The translations under genes were made by a program, and so were the position numbers. Below are positions 1-12,778 of a stretch of 64,000 bases of DNA, in pieces (position 1 is the stretch's first letter; every line of letters starts with the position of its first letter). The notes below the pieces were generated by a model that saw only the letters and a program-made list of their open reading frames with translations, was not told where the DNA came from and made no database searches. Source of the stretch: Hydractinia symbiolongicarpus (taxonomy: Eukaryota > Cnidaria > Hydrozoa > Anthoathecata > Hydractiniidae); the NCBI RefSeq assembly GCF_029227915.1, contig NC_079878.1, positions 5,580,001 through 5,644,000 on the forward strand. The letters run 5' to 3'.

Positions 1-220
1 TTTCGTTCGTGAACCTGGTTTACTGAGTTTGATGGTAGTTTTAATTCACAACGAGTTTTACATTGCATGTCATTTTAATAGATAGGACACCTTGCATGTG
101 TAGATATTATTGTAGATATATCAAAAGCTCGCTATGTTTTCATGCTGTAGCAGACTGTAAACCTTTTTTATTAGTTAGTTGAGGCAGTGTTGCATTTTTA
201 GCAGCTTGAATATTACTTAC

Positions 221-395
221 CTTTTAGACAATCATAATAACCATACGCAGATACTTTGAATCTGCAATCTTCGCTCCAATGCAGAAAAAATCCAAGTTCT
301 GTATTTGCTTTAGATCGACCCATTGTGTCTCGTTTTAGAAATGGCGTTATTCTACGAGAACAGGTGTGTTGTTGATATCGCTCAGCAGGCTTCAT
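221..395 (-). CDS. First coding exon of an unrecognised gene, continuing off the left edge
   Basis: Read on the minus strand, an open frame runs from an ATG at 395, with a second in-frame ATG at 323, to a strong splice donor (AAAAG|GTAAGTAAT) ending the exon at 221. The shorter form begins MGRSKANTELGFFLHW and is rich in aromatic residues and cysteine. The rest of the gene would lie left of the window, so this is partial. I do not recognise the family. The good donor and sensible composition support it, but the exon is short and could be chance. I cannot tell which ATG is used. Confidence 0.4.
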
Positions 396-770
396 TCATC
401 ATGCTCAATATCGTTACAAACAACTAAAACTCGTTTTCTGTATAATATTTTAATTATGTTTTTTTTTTCGAAACAGAAAACATGCGCAATGTGTTTCACA
501 AATTCACAAAATAAGTAATATTTCGTGAATTTGATGCTTTAGCTGCTTTTACTTTCATTTGATTTTGTTCTAATTTTATTTTATGCATAATTTTTTAGTG
601 TTGAGTCCAGCCTCATCATCAAACCAAAAACGAAAAATCCCTGGGAACGAGGATGGCATTGCGTCAACTGTTCCATCAAAATCTTTAGGAAGACTAAATA
701 CTCTGAAATGATGGAATGGTTGAGTTGCGTACATGTTTGTATCTTATTAAATATAACTATTATCGTCATT
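396..770. other. Non-coding stretch with one fold-back element end
   Basis: No supported gene. It contains one right-hand terminus of the dispersed fold-back family (aatccctgggaacgaggatgg, about 635-655), without a recognisable partner. Otherwise it is AT-rich sequence. Confidence 0.5.
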
Positions 771-1324
771 TCTCTAATTAACGCGGCAAAATAAATAATT
801 ATTTTCGAGATACTGCGTTAATAATAAGAGAAAATAATTATATTTTTCAATATTTATCAATCATGACCGCTCTTATAATTAGAGGAAAATTTCAGCCAAT
901 CCGCACTAAATTGGAGCTTGGAGGAAAGAATACAAGAAGTTTTTCGCTATTTTTTATTTTTTTTTATTTTTTTCCAAACACTATCTATCCCTTCTTTTTT
1001 TCTTTTTTTAAACTTTTTTATCTCCCCCGATGTGCTCTTTCTCATCTGGTCACTGAGCTCCTCTTTCTGTGTTCTACAAATAAATTTTGCCTGGATTTTC
1101 ATGCCTCCTTTAGGCAGATCGTAAGAATGTTCTTTTACCCCGTAATTTTGACTATTAAACTACCTCCGTGTTTTACCCGCGCTATAATTAGAGGAAAGAT
1201 CTACCTTTGCCGCCCTAAGTTAAAAGAAAATCAATACTAGGTAAAATAGAGACTGTGTAGATAATTAGAGGGAAAAAAATTCCTCCACTTTTATCAAAAT
1301 AATTAATCTGCGTTAATTAGAGGA
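771..1324. mobile_element. Candidate non-autonomous DNA transposon (MITE) with terminal and subterminal repeats
   Basis: The left end (tctctaattaacgcgg at 771) and right end (gcgttaattagagga at 1310-1324) are inverted repeats, and the similarity extends inward through aataattatttt-like sequence. The motif ATAATTAGAGGAAA or close variants recurs inside, near 876, 1186 and 1260, as subterminal repeats. A 125-codon open frame inside (863-1240) is phenylalanine-rich low-complexity translation and is not credible as a gene. I could not identify a clear target-site duplication, so the boundaries are approximate. Confidence 0.5.
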
Positions 1325-2528
1325 CGCGTTAAAATTAAGCTTTCCATGGTCAAACGCACATTTAGTGAAACATTCGTTGAATTGATTTTGTTATGCAGTA
1401 TTAAATATGTTACTTAGAGTTGACAACTACTGCAAGAAAATACACATAAGCGATACGGAAATTAAATTGTCCATTGCACGCAAGTAAACATCGACACAAA
1501 TCTTATCGATTTGTACCGTCAATACGTTCAACGTCGGATAAAGAAGCCTTCCTTTTGCATGATTATACATTGGTAAGTTCTCCAGCTGCATGTTCTTTGA
1601 GTTTACATTTGTATGACGGTAGGGAATTCTGATGCTAATTTCCATTTTGTGAGCTTTAGCTAATATCGACTGAATGTGTAGTTCAACACCAAATTAAACA
1701 TCTGAAAACAACGCCAGTTTAGAAAAACTGCTTAGAACTTCTGTTGATTTTTTATCGATAAATTTTATTTAAATGTAACGTTTTAGAAATTATGTGATAG
1801 TGTTGTCAATGATCCGAGTCAGTATTTCTAGAGCGATCAGATTACATGCAACCAATCTCTAGTAGTAGTAGTAGCTCATCTTGTTTGTACTGGTTCGTTG
1901 CAAGAATTTTTAATTTAAGCTGCATCTAATTGACATGGTGTTGCAAGATCCTTGGTTTATTTGGCGGCGATTTTAATCAAGTCTTCGTTGCTGTTGTTAT
2001 CGTAATAAGATGGCTGAAGTTGTTTAAGTAGTGCATTCACAAGTCTATTTGAGTCGAATTTAGGGTGATTAACGTCACATTGGTACCAAAAGTTCAAACA
2101 CAAGACTTATCGAATGCACATGATTGACAGCCCCAGTCTTAATCGATTAAGATCAGTAAAAAAAATTAAGGCAGGTGGTGATATTTTATCTTGAACTCTT
2201 TATTTGTTTTAATCTTTTATTTTTTTTACAAAAAAAGATCTGGTTTTTAAATTATTAAATATAATAGAGGATGTAAATTTAAAGAAGGGAAAATGTAAAG
2301 CGTAAAAAATAATAGAAACATTCTTTACTTGAAAGTTAAAATGGTGAGAGAAAAGATATCTAAACCCACAATACATGGAAGATAATAATTGTTTCAATAG
2401 CGCTACAATATGGCTTAAGTAAGTTATTATATAAAGAAAAAATATTTTCTTTTTCTCTCTTTATCAGCTAGTTATAACGAAGCTGTTTTAAATGATTTGA
2501 AATTGTTGATTTTCACCTGACGTTCATT
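1325..2528. other. Intergenic DNA and 5' region of the following gene
   Basis: No gene seen. A short trinucleotide (agt)n run lies near 1860-1875. The end of the stretch holds a polypyrimidine tract and acceptor (ttttctctctttatcag, ending 2467), 61 nt before the ATG of the next gene. This suggests a 5'UTR intron or a trans-splice acceptor. Confidence 0.5.
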
Positions 2529-4464
2529 ATGGAGAGACAAAGTTGCGAAAATAAAGAGAAATTGACACACTTGGTTAATGGAAGTTCAGACGAGACGGTA
2601 ACAAAAATAAGTGAAAATTTTGGAAACATATTTTTAGAAGGAGAAATTTTACACGGTAATGTTAAAATGTACAATGAAAATGCATTACTGAAAGCTCAAT
2701 ACACAAACAAAAATGAATGTGAAGAACGCGAAGAAAAGAAAAGTCCGTTTCACAAATTAAGCACGTCTAAAATATTAGACGTAACACCACGAAACTTAGA
2801 TATTGCATGTTATTGCAAAGCGCTGATTAATATCAACTTTTCTGGAGAGTGTGATATTGCAAATAAAAAAACAAGACTGTCCTTTTTGCTTGATGAACCA
2901 GATGATTTACCCTTATCAACGTTTCTACAATCCATGGATACGTTTCTTCGTTCTTTTGGAACGGATAAAATAACTGGAACAGAAGAGGAATATATTTACT
3001 ATTTACATGGCTTGATGGAAAAGCGCGACAAAAAAGAAACGGAGGAAGAATTTTTTAAAGATTCAAAAAGATTTTTAGAAATATATAACGCAAGAGGAGG
3101 TACGTATGTTAAGTTTTGCAGACAAATAAATATATAACGAGTGACTTGTAAAGTAAACAACACAGGATCACCAACTAGAAAATTTTGACCGTAAAACATA
3201 TTAAACATGAAGACATCGCTCCTCGCATCATTCAAGTCTGTGTTTTACTGTATGGTTATCCATCTGTAACCAGAACTAACTAGAATCGCAAGCGGGCTAG
3301 TAAAAACACTGCTTTTCATTTGTTAGTGTCGCCAGCGTTTCTTCATCGTTTTTTATATCAATAAATAAAATCATCCCTTATGCCCAGGATTCTTTTACGT
3401 ATATGATATTCTAACAGGAGAGCGTCTCATCAGAATATATTAGGCGTAGAATAACCCTGGGGAAAAGAATGTGTTAAAAAAGATCTGTCTGTCTTAGTTT
3501 CGTCAAGAAATTTTGAGTGAGTGTGGAATAGTAGAACAAGCGATCAAAATCTAACAAAGTACAAGTAGCCATAAGCATTTGGGACAATTCTAATTTTCCG
3601 CTACACTTTTGTTTTATTCTCTGCCATACTACAAACGTACTAATACTATTATAGTTGTGTCAGAAGCATTAAATCATTTGGAATACTGGGGAACGAGACA
3701 ACAACTACTTGCTGGAAAAGTCATATCAGATTACGTAGACGAACCAAATGGACCGCTTGACCCTGTGTTTGGTGTGCTGTTAAGTCCGGTTGCAGGTAAG
3801 AAACTATTTTAGTAAAGTTGGGGTAAAAAAGCTACTATTTTAGGGTAATTTAAAAACGTACTACTTTGGAAACAATTGACTATCGTTCTAAGTATGATTC
3901 ATAATACTTTACTGCAATCTGTGTTCAATGTTATTCAGTTATTCAGAACGATGTTTCCTATGACCTCTGAAATCACCACAACAAATGTAGACTATATAAT
4001 CTTCCTGTTTTGGCTCGACTTTAGATACTAAACTGCAAACTGGGAAAGGTAATTTGGTCACAGTTTAGACAGACTTTTTATTGTAGATTTAGCACGCAAT
4101 TGACAAGCAAAGAGGAAATATAACTGGCTATTAAAAAGTAAATTAGTTGAGGCAATTTTAAGAAAGTTTATATTTCTTGGATTTGTATAGCTTATATTCC
4201 TGTAGAAGTTTTAAAATTGATTCTGTTTCAGGTCGTACTGGTCCTGGTGATAGCGGTATAGTGCATGATCTTTTATTTGACAATGATGGACCCCTTGCGT
4301 ATCATTCAGCTGTTCATGACGCATTTGGTTACTTAGTAACATACCATAACATTGGTCCTGGTTATAATTATGTTGGATCTCACTCATTACTCAAACCCTC
4401 GCAATGCATGGCGGGTCAAATGTCAGGCTTGCATTTTTGGCGGGAATTGTTAAAATCTTCTTAG
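2529..4464 (+). CDS. Unrecognised conserved-looking protein, 314 aa, three exons
   Basis: Exons are 2529-3099, 3655-3795 and 4232-4464. The donors (GAG|GTACGTATG, CAG|GTAAGAAAC) and acceptors (ttatag, ctgtttcag) are good and reading phase 1 is kept at both joins, giving 314 residues. The N-terminal third is charged and probably disordered. The middle holds a helical stretch (LPLSTFLQSMDTFLRSFGTD). The C-terminal 120 residues look like a folded core with GRTGPGDSGIVHD and YHSAVHDAFGYLVTYHNIGPG. The spaced His/Asp residues in H-S-A-V-H-D and G-I-V-H-D recall an active or metal site, but I cannot name the family, so any catalytic role is inference. There is no signal peptide or membrane segment. 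It converges on the minus-strand gene ending at 5071. Confidence 0.75.
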
Positions 4465-4749
4465 AGGTTTTTAAATGATAGCAAACACGAGGTCGATTTG
4501 AATTAATTGTTAAAATTCCTGGAATGAGTAAGTTAAGGAGTTCAGCTAATTGAGTTGTAGAAATTCAACACCAGGCTTACAAACATAAAGATTCTTTCTC
4601 TGAAAGTTTTATTTTATCATCTACTTTTAATTAGATTCCGCAGATTCGGAGAAGAGACTCAATTTAGCGTTACAGATAAAGGGATGACGAGAAGAAATAT
4701 TTTATTTGTCAGAGGATATTTTGTTGCATTTTTTGAAGCCTCAACAATT

Positions 4750-4769
4750 TTTATTTGTTGACAAATAAA
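4750..4769. terminator. Palindromic bidirectional poly(A)-signal candidate between convergent genes
   Basis: tttatttgt-tg-acaaataaa is a perfect 9-bp-arm palindrome, followed by further aaataaataaa. It provides AATAAA-type hexamers on both strands, between the plus-strand gene ending at 4464 and the minus-strand gene ending at 5071. It could serve as the 3' end signal for both genes. No 3' cleavage evidence is available from sequence alone. Confidence 0.4.
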
Positions 4770-5070
4770 TAAATAAACCATTTCGAACATATTTACAAAC
4801 TCGTATTTATACATGCGTCAAAAAGAAGATGGAAACTGGTTTCATTATTATCCAATAATCCTGAAACGGATTTCCTTAAACAAAATTACTTTTAATATAA
4901 AAAAGTTACCATTCTTCACATCTTTTTCTTTATTTTGTTATTTTATCCTTTTTTGTGTGTTTAATTGTTACTTGTTTTTCAACCAACAAAGATCATCGTT
5001 TCTGAAGGCAACAATGCGTTGAAAGATTAATTTAACCAATTAAATTCCACAAAGAGTATCGATGAACCAA

Positions 5071-6640
5071 TCAAAACGCTTTCATGAGCATGCAGCAGCC
5101 TTTATTTATTCGCACGATCATGTAGTCTTGTTTAAATTTTTTCATGAACTGATAGGTGACTGCAATTTCTGTGGTGGTATTCACCTTCACTGTCACCAAA
5201 GCAGCATGTGTTGATTTCATTAAAATATTCAATAACATGAGCAATTCTGAACAATTAGATACAGTCTCCGTGTTTATATAGTCACTACCGTGTTCTTCGA
5301 CCCACTTCACCTGTGTCGATAGTTCCGCTTTCCGACTTTTACTTATATTTTTTTCAGAAATATCCGACACATTTTCATCGTCTATTGATGTCGTACGTCG
5401 ACCTTTGAGTGGTAGTATAAACGAGTTCCTAATAGGCTGATCTAAAGTCTGACATGAAACGCCAGAAAAATGTTCAGCATCGGTAAATAAATTACGTCTG
5501 ACGGTTGTGTCCTTGCTGTTTTGACGTTGAAATAAAGGTTTTGACGGACGTCGTGATCGCGGTGACGTTTTTATCAGGCCAATCTTATCTGATTTTGACG
5601 GTGTTTTGCATATTGATGGAGTCTAGAACAATAATATAGCAATTTAAAAAAAAGCGGAAAAAATAAAGGAATAAAGAAAGAAAAAAGTGTAGTTGAGAGT
5701 ATTAAAACCGTTATGTAAACAACACGTAGACAGTGTCGCAAAGATCTGACTCAAATCTTGCGCTAAATCTAAACCTATCTAATGACGTTGTAAAAACATG
5801 AACAATTTGGAACGGAAAAGCTTTTTATAAAAGTCAAACATTTTTACCGCAAAGATGGAACACACAAAAGAATTTTTTAATCACATCATTAAAAGAAGTC
5901 TGGCTGCGAAGTTTTAATCTATTTGCAATCCTTTTGCTTCCCATTTTCGAAATAAATACACATTTCCTGTGGCCATGGTGAAATAAAAAAGCTATTAATT
6001 TCTGCCACATTTAAAAGTTCAAAGTTCGAGAAGCACTTTTTGATGATTGCGTTAAAAATAAGATGAGTCAATAAACACAATTTTCTCCAATTCACAAAAC
6101 TATCTCTGCTAGCAATAACTGAGTCTGTTTTCGCCTTGACGTAGACATAGTTGAATGTAATTTAGTTGTATTTGCGTATTCGGTTGTTTCCACGGATGTA
6201 GCTATTTAATTTTCGAGTCAAAAGGGTCGGGAGGTTTTTGTTGTTGCGAAAGTGCTTATTTATTATGGAAAAAGAAACAATTGAGTCTTGCCAATTAATC
6301 ATGCTCTCCGATGAATAATTAGCTATGTTTTGACGCGTGAATTAAACACGTTGTATAATCGAGCTATTTCGGGTTATAAAATATTAGACTTCACTTACCA
6401 TTTTATTGAAATTTTCCAAGTCGCTTTTCACGCTTGCCAGCAATTGGTCAATATCTATCCCGAACACGGGAGTGCACGACTCTCCATCGTATTGACACGA
6501 CAACATGTAGCCATCCACACAAATGAAAGGCTGGTCGATAGCCATTTGGTTATTATTGACAAACATTTTGTCTGATGTGGAGAAAGGAGGCGAAGTCGAT
6601 GTAACCATGTTACTTTCTCTTAAATTTTTTAAATCACAAT
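5071..6640 (-). CDS. Unrecognised protein, two exons seen on the minus strand (about 253 aa from the internal ATG)
   Basis: Exon A covers 6640-6399 (donor ATG|GTAAGTGAAG) and exon B covers 5622-5071 (acceptor gttctag, stop at 5071-5073). The exon junction is phase 0. Exon B stays open for 183 codons although no ATG explains its start, which supports real coding. Exon A follows an acceptor (ttttttacctag). An in-frame ATG at 6608 (MVTSTSPPFSTSDK) could be the start, giving about 253 residues, or an upstream phase-1 exon may exist. The middle is basic and Ser/Thr-rich (KTSPRSRRPSKPLFQRQ), typical of a disordered phospho-region. The last 90 residues look folded (SELLMLLNILMKSTHAALVT). I do not recognise the family. 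Confidence 0.6.
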
Positions 6641-8870
6641 CTAGGTAAAAAAAGAATATAAACAAAAACTAATTAACAAAATTCTCTAAATAATTATTAG
6701 TATAATGCATAGCCAACAAAATGAACACATAGCTAGGTAGCTATCCTTTTCTGTAACCATTATCAGATATGTTATCCGACAATGTTAAAATCATACATTC
6801 TGTCGAAAGCATGCGGTAGCCCTCTGCTAACAGGCCGAATTTTTACAAGCCTCATATATTGTTTAACTAGTTCTATAACACAAGTGTACTCGAAATGACA
6901 CCAAACAATACACAGATAAAAATGTTATACAACTATACAAGATCTGCTATCCACCACTTGTACACCACAAAGACATAGATATGAACTGTATATCATACAC
7001 ATATTGAACTTTCACAATTTAGTTTTATCGAAAAGAAAAGTGGTAAATAAAAATAAACATTGAATCTCTGTATAAACATTTCAATCTATTTTTACAACAT
7101 ATAATCTTTACAACAAAACATTAAGCAGAGGAATTAAAGGTAATTTTGTTTTCTTCCCAAGAGACCAAAATAAACATTTTAATAAATTAAATAAATAAAC
7201 TGATCAATTTAATCCACCCCACGATATATCTTTGACTTCTTCTTCTGTCTATAGACACTGCTCAACAAGCAAGTATATGAGAGTCAACTAAATGTCATCA
7301 GTCAGACAAACATAAATCTTACTGCTTATACGTCACCAGTGTTTTCAGGATACATAGTATTGACATAAAGTCATTAAATTGTATGATGGACATAATTATG
7401 TATGTCATCACATGTCATTATTACAATTGCACGAGTGGCAGGGATGGAACCAATGCGTGTCTGTGTGGTTTCGGACCATTAACTCACAACTAACAAACTG
7501 ACCAACGAAAGTGCTCTTGTAAAAAGTGGACCTGATTTTGCCTTGCTTAGTCAAACTTTCAAGACTTCCTCAAAGCAATGTGTGTACTCTAATTTGTAAA
7601 TCGACTTTTACTTTGTTTTTCAGCATCATAATAAAACATAACCTCGATCACATCAAAAACTTTGTCTCGCTTATACGTAGAAAATCAATATAAAACTTGG
7701 TTTGCGTAACTTAAGTAAATAAGAAAAAAATCTCATTTTTGGTAGATATAATACAAAATTAATAGATTATTGTCCGATTCAAAAGAAGGAAAGAAAAACA
7801 AACTATTCCGCTTATGTATGTTATTTCTAGCTGTTTATATCTTTTTTAATTTTACACATGTTTTTTTTATCAAAATCTCAAATTTAAACTAAAAATATAA
7901 TTTACCGCCTGCTATGAACAGTGTTTTCCTTTCATTCGCATAGATTGCCGTAACGTACTGAGGACTTTGTTATGTGGATTGTTGTCACTAAGTGACATAG
8001 CAAAAACAAAATGACAAAAATAAAATGGCATGTCACGGAAAGTTCTTTTGTGTCCATGATCTGAAGAGTGCGTGCCAATTGAATTTTCTACAGATGAATG
8101 AAATGATCGCATATATTATTGTTTTATCTTCTTATACATTCAATCTAGATTCAATAAAGATAGAGAAAAAAATCACCATTAGTTCCTTTCTCTATGTCAT
8201 GGAGAATCTCCAGCTCGGTTGATTTTTACATGATAAATTATTAATATCTACACATACTTAAAATATATTTACGAGATAAAGAGACAAAGCGATGAAGTGA
8301 AATTTAGTAGAATAATTTCTTCCACATATTTTTTTTTCTTGTGCAAATAAAAACACACCCTATTTTGTTTTACCGCAAACATGAATACATCAATTGCAAC
8401 CTCGTACCCGGTGCTTCTTATTTTAACATTGGTTTCGTGTTAATATAAAAAACTAAGGAACATTGGGCACAAGTGTGCGTTAATTATAAATTTTAGTGAT
8501 ATTTTCTACACGGTGTAGCTACACTGTGTATCAAATAATATATTATGGCTACAAATTTACAATGCAAGATGGCGAAAGAAAACGATTATGTACTTTGAGC
8601 CGTGGTCTTAAGGTCACACAATATGTCATTGATCTATGACATTCAAAACCACTTCACGTAACGGTAACTAAAAAGCATCTATATATAACTGGTTCTCTAA
8701 CATCGCAAATCTTCTAGAAGTTATAATAGTAGCTACTCGTGGCGGAAACATAAAACATGTGTGTTCGATTCATCAATAACATTTTTGATATTTAAAGCAA
8801 TAAAAAAAAATTGTCAATAATTTAAAATAGAATTTTTAAGTAAGTTACTTGATCTTTATCACCTTTTGAC
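6641..8870. other. Intergenic or 5' intron DNA
   Basis: No supported exon. The open frames here are short and overlap AT-rich sequence. If the minus-strand gene ending at 5071 has an upstream coding exon, it would lie in or beyond this stretch, ending in phase 1. Confidence 0.4.
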
Positions 8871-8969
8871 CAACCTTGTCCCCAGGGTTTTCTAACTTCT
8901 TTGATTTAAGATCTGTGCAAATAACCGCATGTTCAACAGAGAAACATAAAAGCCCCAAGGAAGAGGTAT
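8871..8969. mobile_element. Fold-back element, CTCGTCCCCAGG family
   Basis: The left end is caaccttgtccccaggg and the right end is degenerate (agccccaaggaagaggt). Flanking 9-mers ccttttgac (8862-8870) and tcttttgat (8970-8978) match at 7 of 9 positions, in line with an old 9-bp target duplication. The element is about 99 bp and has no coding capacity. Confidence 0.55.
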
Positions 8970-11900
8970 TCTTTTGATGTTTGTGTTCTATTCTGGTGGC
9001 GAAAAATTTATCAATCGCTAGAAATGCAATAATTTAGAGAACACCTTTTTCCACACTTTTTTATTAAGAAAATAAGAACAATGCAAGGCTAAGGTTTACT
9101 GATAATTATTTTTGAAAAAACACAAAAGATGTGAATATGCATCTTTTCCAGGTAGAATAAATTGTTATGGCTTTGCTAAAATTGTACACAGATTTGTAAG
9201 AAAATGCTCAAAGTATAAGAATTGAACATATAAAAAGATATGAACCCCTCGAACTAAGCCAAATTTCCTGGGTTTTATACAAAAACTGTATATGCGATCA
9301 GCTTGCAAATAAATTGTCAGGAAAAAAGAAGTACATCAGATTATAAAAGTTCTATAAATTATTGAACCACGTTTTCCTTGGAGCAATGACCAATATGAAA
9401 ATGAAAGGTTATTATTAATTAATCTACGTTGAATTCTCTCTTCCGTTTGAGTTCCTCCCCCTAAAATCGATTTCGTTTAATATCCTCCTAGGTGGTCATG
9501 TACGGTATTTCATATTCAAAGAAGAATGCATCGATAAAAAATTATTAATATCAACAAGAGAGTATGGTTCATTTGTTTTGCGCTGTTTTATATCAGGCTT
9601 AGCATAATAGCCCACGACAATCGTATTACCAATGACGTTAAACCTACACCTCTCTACCAGGACTGGGTCCTCAGGAAAATGTATTGGTCGTAAATAAAGC
9701 TACCAACCGCTACTGCTACCATTTATATGCTATAACAACCCACACACACGCGTTCGATCTTCAAAAGCACAAAGTTTCCCACAGCCAAAGGCTAATAAAG
9801 ATATTTAATGCTTCCGAATTGTTTCCGGAATGTTTTGTGAAGTTAATTCATTAAAAACACACATGCTTTGGTGGGTATCCACGTGACATTTCTGTCAGCT
9901 CAGTTCCGTTATCATATCTCTTATGAGGTTTGAACATTTTTTGACATAGCCCTGCCTATATGTGGAGGCTTAAAAAATGCTTTCTCGGGAAGTTAAGTTC
10001 ACGTCTTGATACATACCTTAGATTAATTGTGAAGATGTTATTTTTATTTTTGCATTGTTGTATTGTGGGAATACTTGGTCTTGACTATGAGGAGGGGTTT
10101 TAACCTTCATTTTAGTCACAAGAAAACAAGGTTACAGATTTAAATTGCCTAATCGATTGGGTTAAGCTGCAACAAGAACTTTTACATGGCGGATCTGCAC
10201 AGTTGTGCGCTTTGTGTATCCTATTCTATTATTAAAAACGAAACTTTAAAGGTTACAATAAGAATTTATTTATTTATTTTAACCATATATTGGGCGTCCC
10301 TTGAATATTTTTCTCCGTCATTGAATAAATTCCCTAAGGCAATACCAATCGTTATTTTCCTAAACTTTAACTTTTTTAAACTTAACAAAATTTTTTACTC
10401 CTGATATATCGTAGCAATTGGTATACAGCAAATAAATAATCATTGAAAGACGATTTTGTTTGAAGATCTTGAGCTAAATGAAGTTTATTATGCTTTGCGC
10501 ATAAGATTAGAATAGTATAGAATATAAAATAAGACACTTTTTTTAAAAAAAAAATACATAAAATGTTTGCAACGACTTCAACCTACCTGAAATGTGGAAA
10601 ACAACATCTTTAAATAACCTTTTCTCATGTGAAGATGTACTCGTGTGGTTGATAGAAAATAAATCAATAAGTATATAATTTATAATTTATTATCACGTGA
10701 CTATTCAGTAGGCGGTGCGATGTGGTAAATATCGCTACTTGTTAAAAGTTATTTTCGCGTCAAATTTCCGAAGAATATAACAACGGAATAAAAACAAAAA
10801 GAAACTTATCTAAATAAACTGAAGTAGTTTTTTTAATACAATGCCATTTTTGAGACAGTATCAACAAACTTTTTTCTTTGATTGGCCGCATTTCTTGTAT
10901 TACTAGATGACCTCTTCAAAAGTGTTCATTGTATGCCTTTTGCAACTTTTTTTTTTGCTTGTCAAAACAAAAGGTTGGCGGCTAAAATTTTTCTGCACCA
11001 CGTTAAAAACAAAAAATAAAAACTAATCCAGCGGAAAGACGCACATAGCTGTTCTCTGGGTTTGAACAGGCTTGAATTTTTATTTATATACATATTTTTT
11101 TTTCATGCAACACGCTTTTTATATTTCGTACAAATACTCTTTAAAACGATATCAGGTTGAAGTTAAGAACAATAGAGAAATAAGAATATTGACCAGCTTG
11201 GTTAGAATTTTGATATTCTTATAAAAAAAGCGCGTGAATTAAAAGTTTACGCGGGTTTTTAATTCAATATTCAGGTACCCGGGTACAACTCTGATTAAGC
11301 TAAGAACTAACCTCTCAAAATGTATGTCATATAATCTAAATTTTCCAGTGTTTTATGAAAGGCTGCGATGAAATTTTTGTTCACAATTCTTCTTTACTTT
11401 ATCCAGCACATATCAAACAAAAAAACATATTTCATACTCTTTTCAGTTCTTTCGATGTGGTGTGACTTTGTTCCTCTTTATGCTATTAATTAATCTCGTA
11501 GTTCTTTTATCAAATTTGTTTGTTAAAATATAAATTAAAGATTTGAATTCTCAATAAGTTTTTATTCGTATCCTACTTTCTGTTAAACCATATGCTCTTC
11601 ACAATTCCCAACCACAATATTCTCTGACGTCATACTGTCGAGAGATATTTATTTGGCCAAAGTAGGAGGCAGTCTTTTTAGTCATAAAAAATAAAAAGAC
11701 AAAAAACATGTTTTTCGTTAATTTTTTTCACATCATTAAGTTTAGTTAGCGAGCACAGAGACAGTTAGCATAACCTTTGGTAAATTTACTTACTTACTCA
11801 TGACTCAGAAGGTTTTGCTGTAATAATCGCTTATTATATCCAGACCTTCTACGAATTGAGTAATTTATTTGATTAGGCCCAAAGAGAAGAAAAACTGTGA

Positions 11901-12432
11901 ATTAATATTCTAATAAATTTAACGTTTTAAAATGTAAAAATAAAATAAAAACTCTCCAAAAAGGGTTTGGGTTTGAGGTTTTAGTAATAATAAGTCGGTT
12001 AAACGAGCAGGAATAAACTTGTACATAACAACTTTCTTTTTCTCCTTACGTCAGCAACGTGTCTGCATTTCCAACTTAGAGTAAGTACAAACAAACTATT
12101 AAAATGCTGCTTACCTTGTTCTCTAGAATAATTTTCAACTCCAAGATTATACTAAGATTACAAGACTACAAAGCGTAATAATATTGCGAGTATTCGCTAT
12201 GATAGTTGAAAAGTTATGGTGTAACAACAAACCTTCTAAGCACAAATGTAATTAAAAAGCTTGCAGAGCTTATCTGTTTATAAGCAATTATTTGTTTCTT
12301 AGCAATAAGTTTTTACTTTACGTGTTATCCACGCGAGAGAAATAAAAAGCAGTTTTAGCGATAGTAATTATACCGATAATGGAAAGTAATTAGTTTAATT
12401 ACGCACTCACTACGATAACAAAACAAATGGGT

Positions 12433-12480
12433 GTGTTTGTTTACTCGTACAGCCCTTTTGTGTTTGTTTACTCGTACAGC
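12433..12480. repeat. Tandem duplication, two 21-bp copies, period 27
   Basis: gtgtttgtttactcgtacagc occurs at 12433-12453 and again at 12460-12480. Both copies are identical. They sit in otherwise unremarkable AT-rich DNA. Confidence 0.8.
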
Positions 12481-12712
12481 TGTTTGTTTTTGTTTACTTT
12501 GGAACAACCTGCTTGTTAGGTGTTGGTTTTCCGTTATAGTTGTAAAAAAATTAGGAAAATGTAAACTTCTCGAATTAGTAGGAAAGTGTAGAAAGTATAA
12601 AGAAAAAATTAAAGATATTAATCGTACTTGTGAGAATTAGTTTTATATTGTGACAAAAAAAAATTTTTTTATTTGTTTGTTGTTATATTATTTCATTGTA
12701 GCTATGCAATAT

Positions 12713-12778
12713 CAACCTTGTCCCCAGGACATTTTAGGTTCTGTTTAAATGTAAAAAATAAAAGAGCCCCGAGACAAA
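12713..12778. mobile_element. Eroded fold-back element, CTCGTCCCCAGG family
   Basis: Left end caaccttgtccccagg and right-hand inner arm aaaagagccccgagac are recognisable. The outer right end is decayed and no target duplication is visible. Confidence 0.4.

Noticed and set aside
863-1240. 125-codon plus-strand open frame
   Set aside because: The translation is Phe/Leu-rich low complexity from T-rich DNA, and it lies inside a MITE-like element with inverted ends.
7912-8222. Overlapping 65-codon frames on both strands as candidate upstream exon of the minus-strand gene ending at 5071
   Set aside because: Neither frame ends in a donor giving phase 1, which the exon at 6640 would need.
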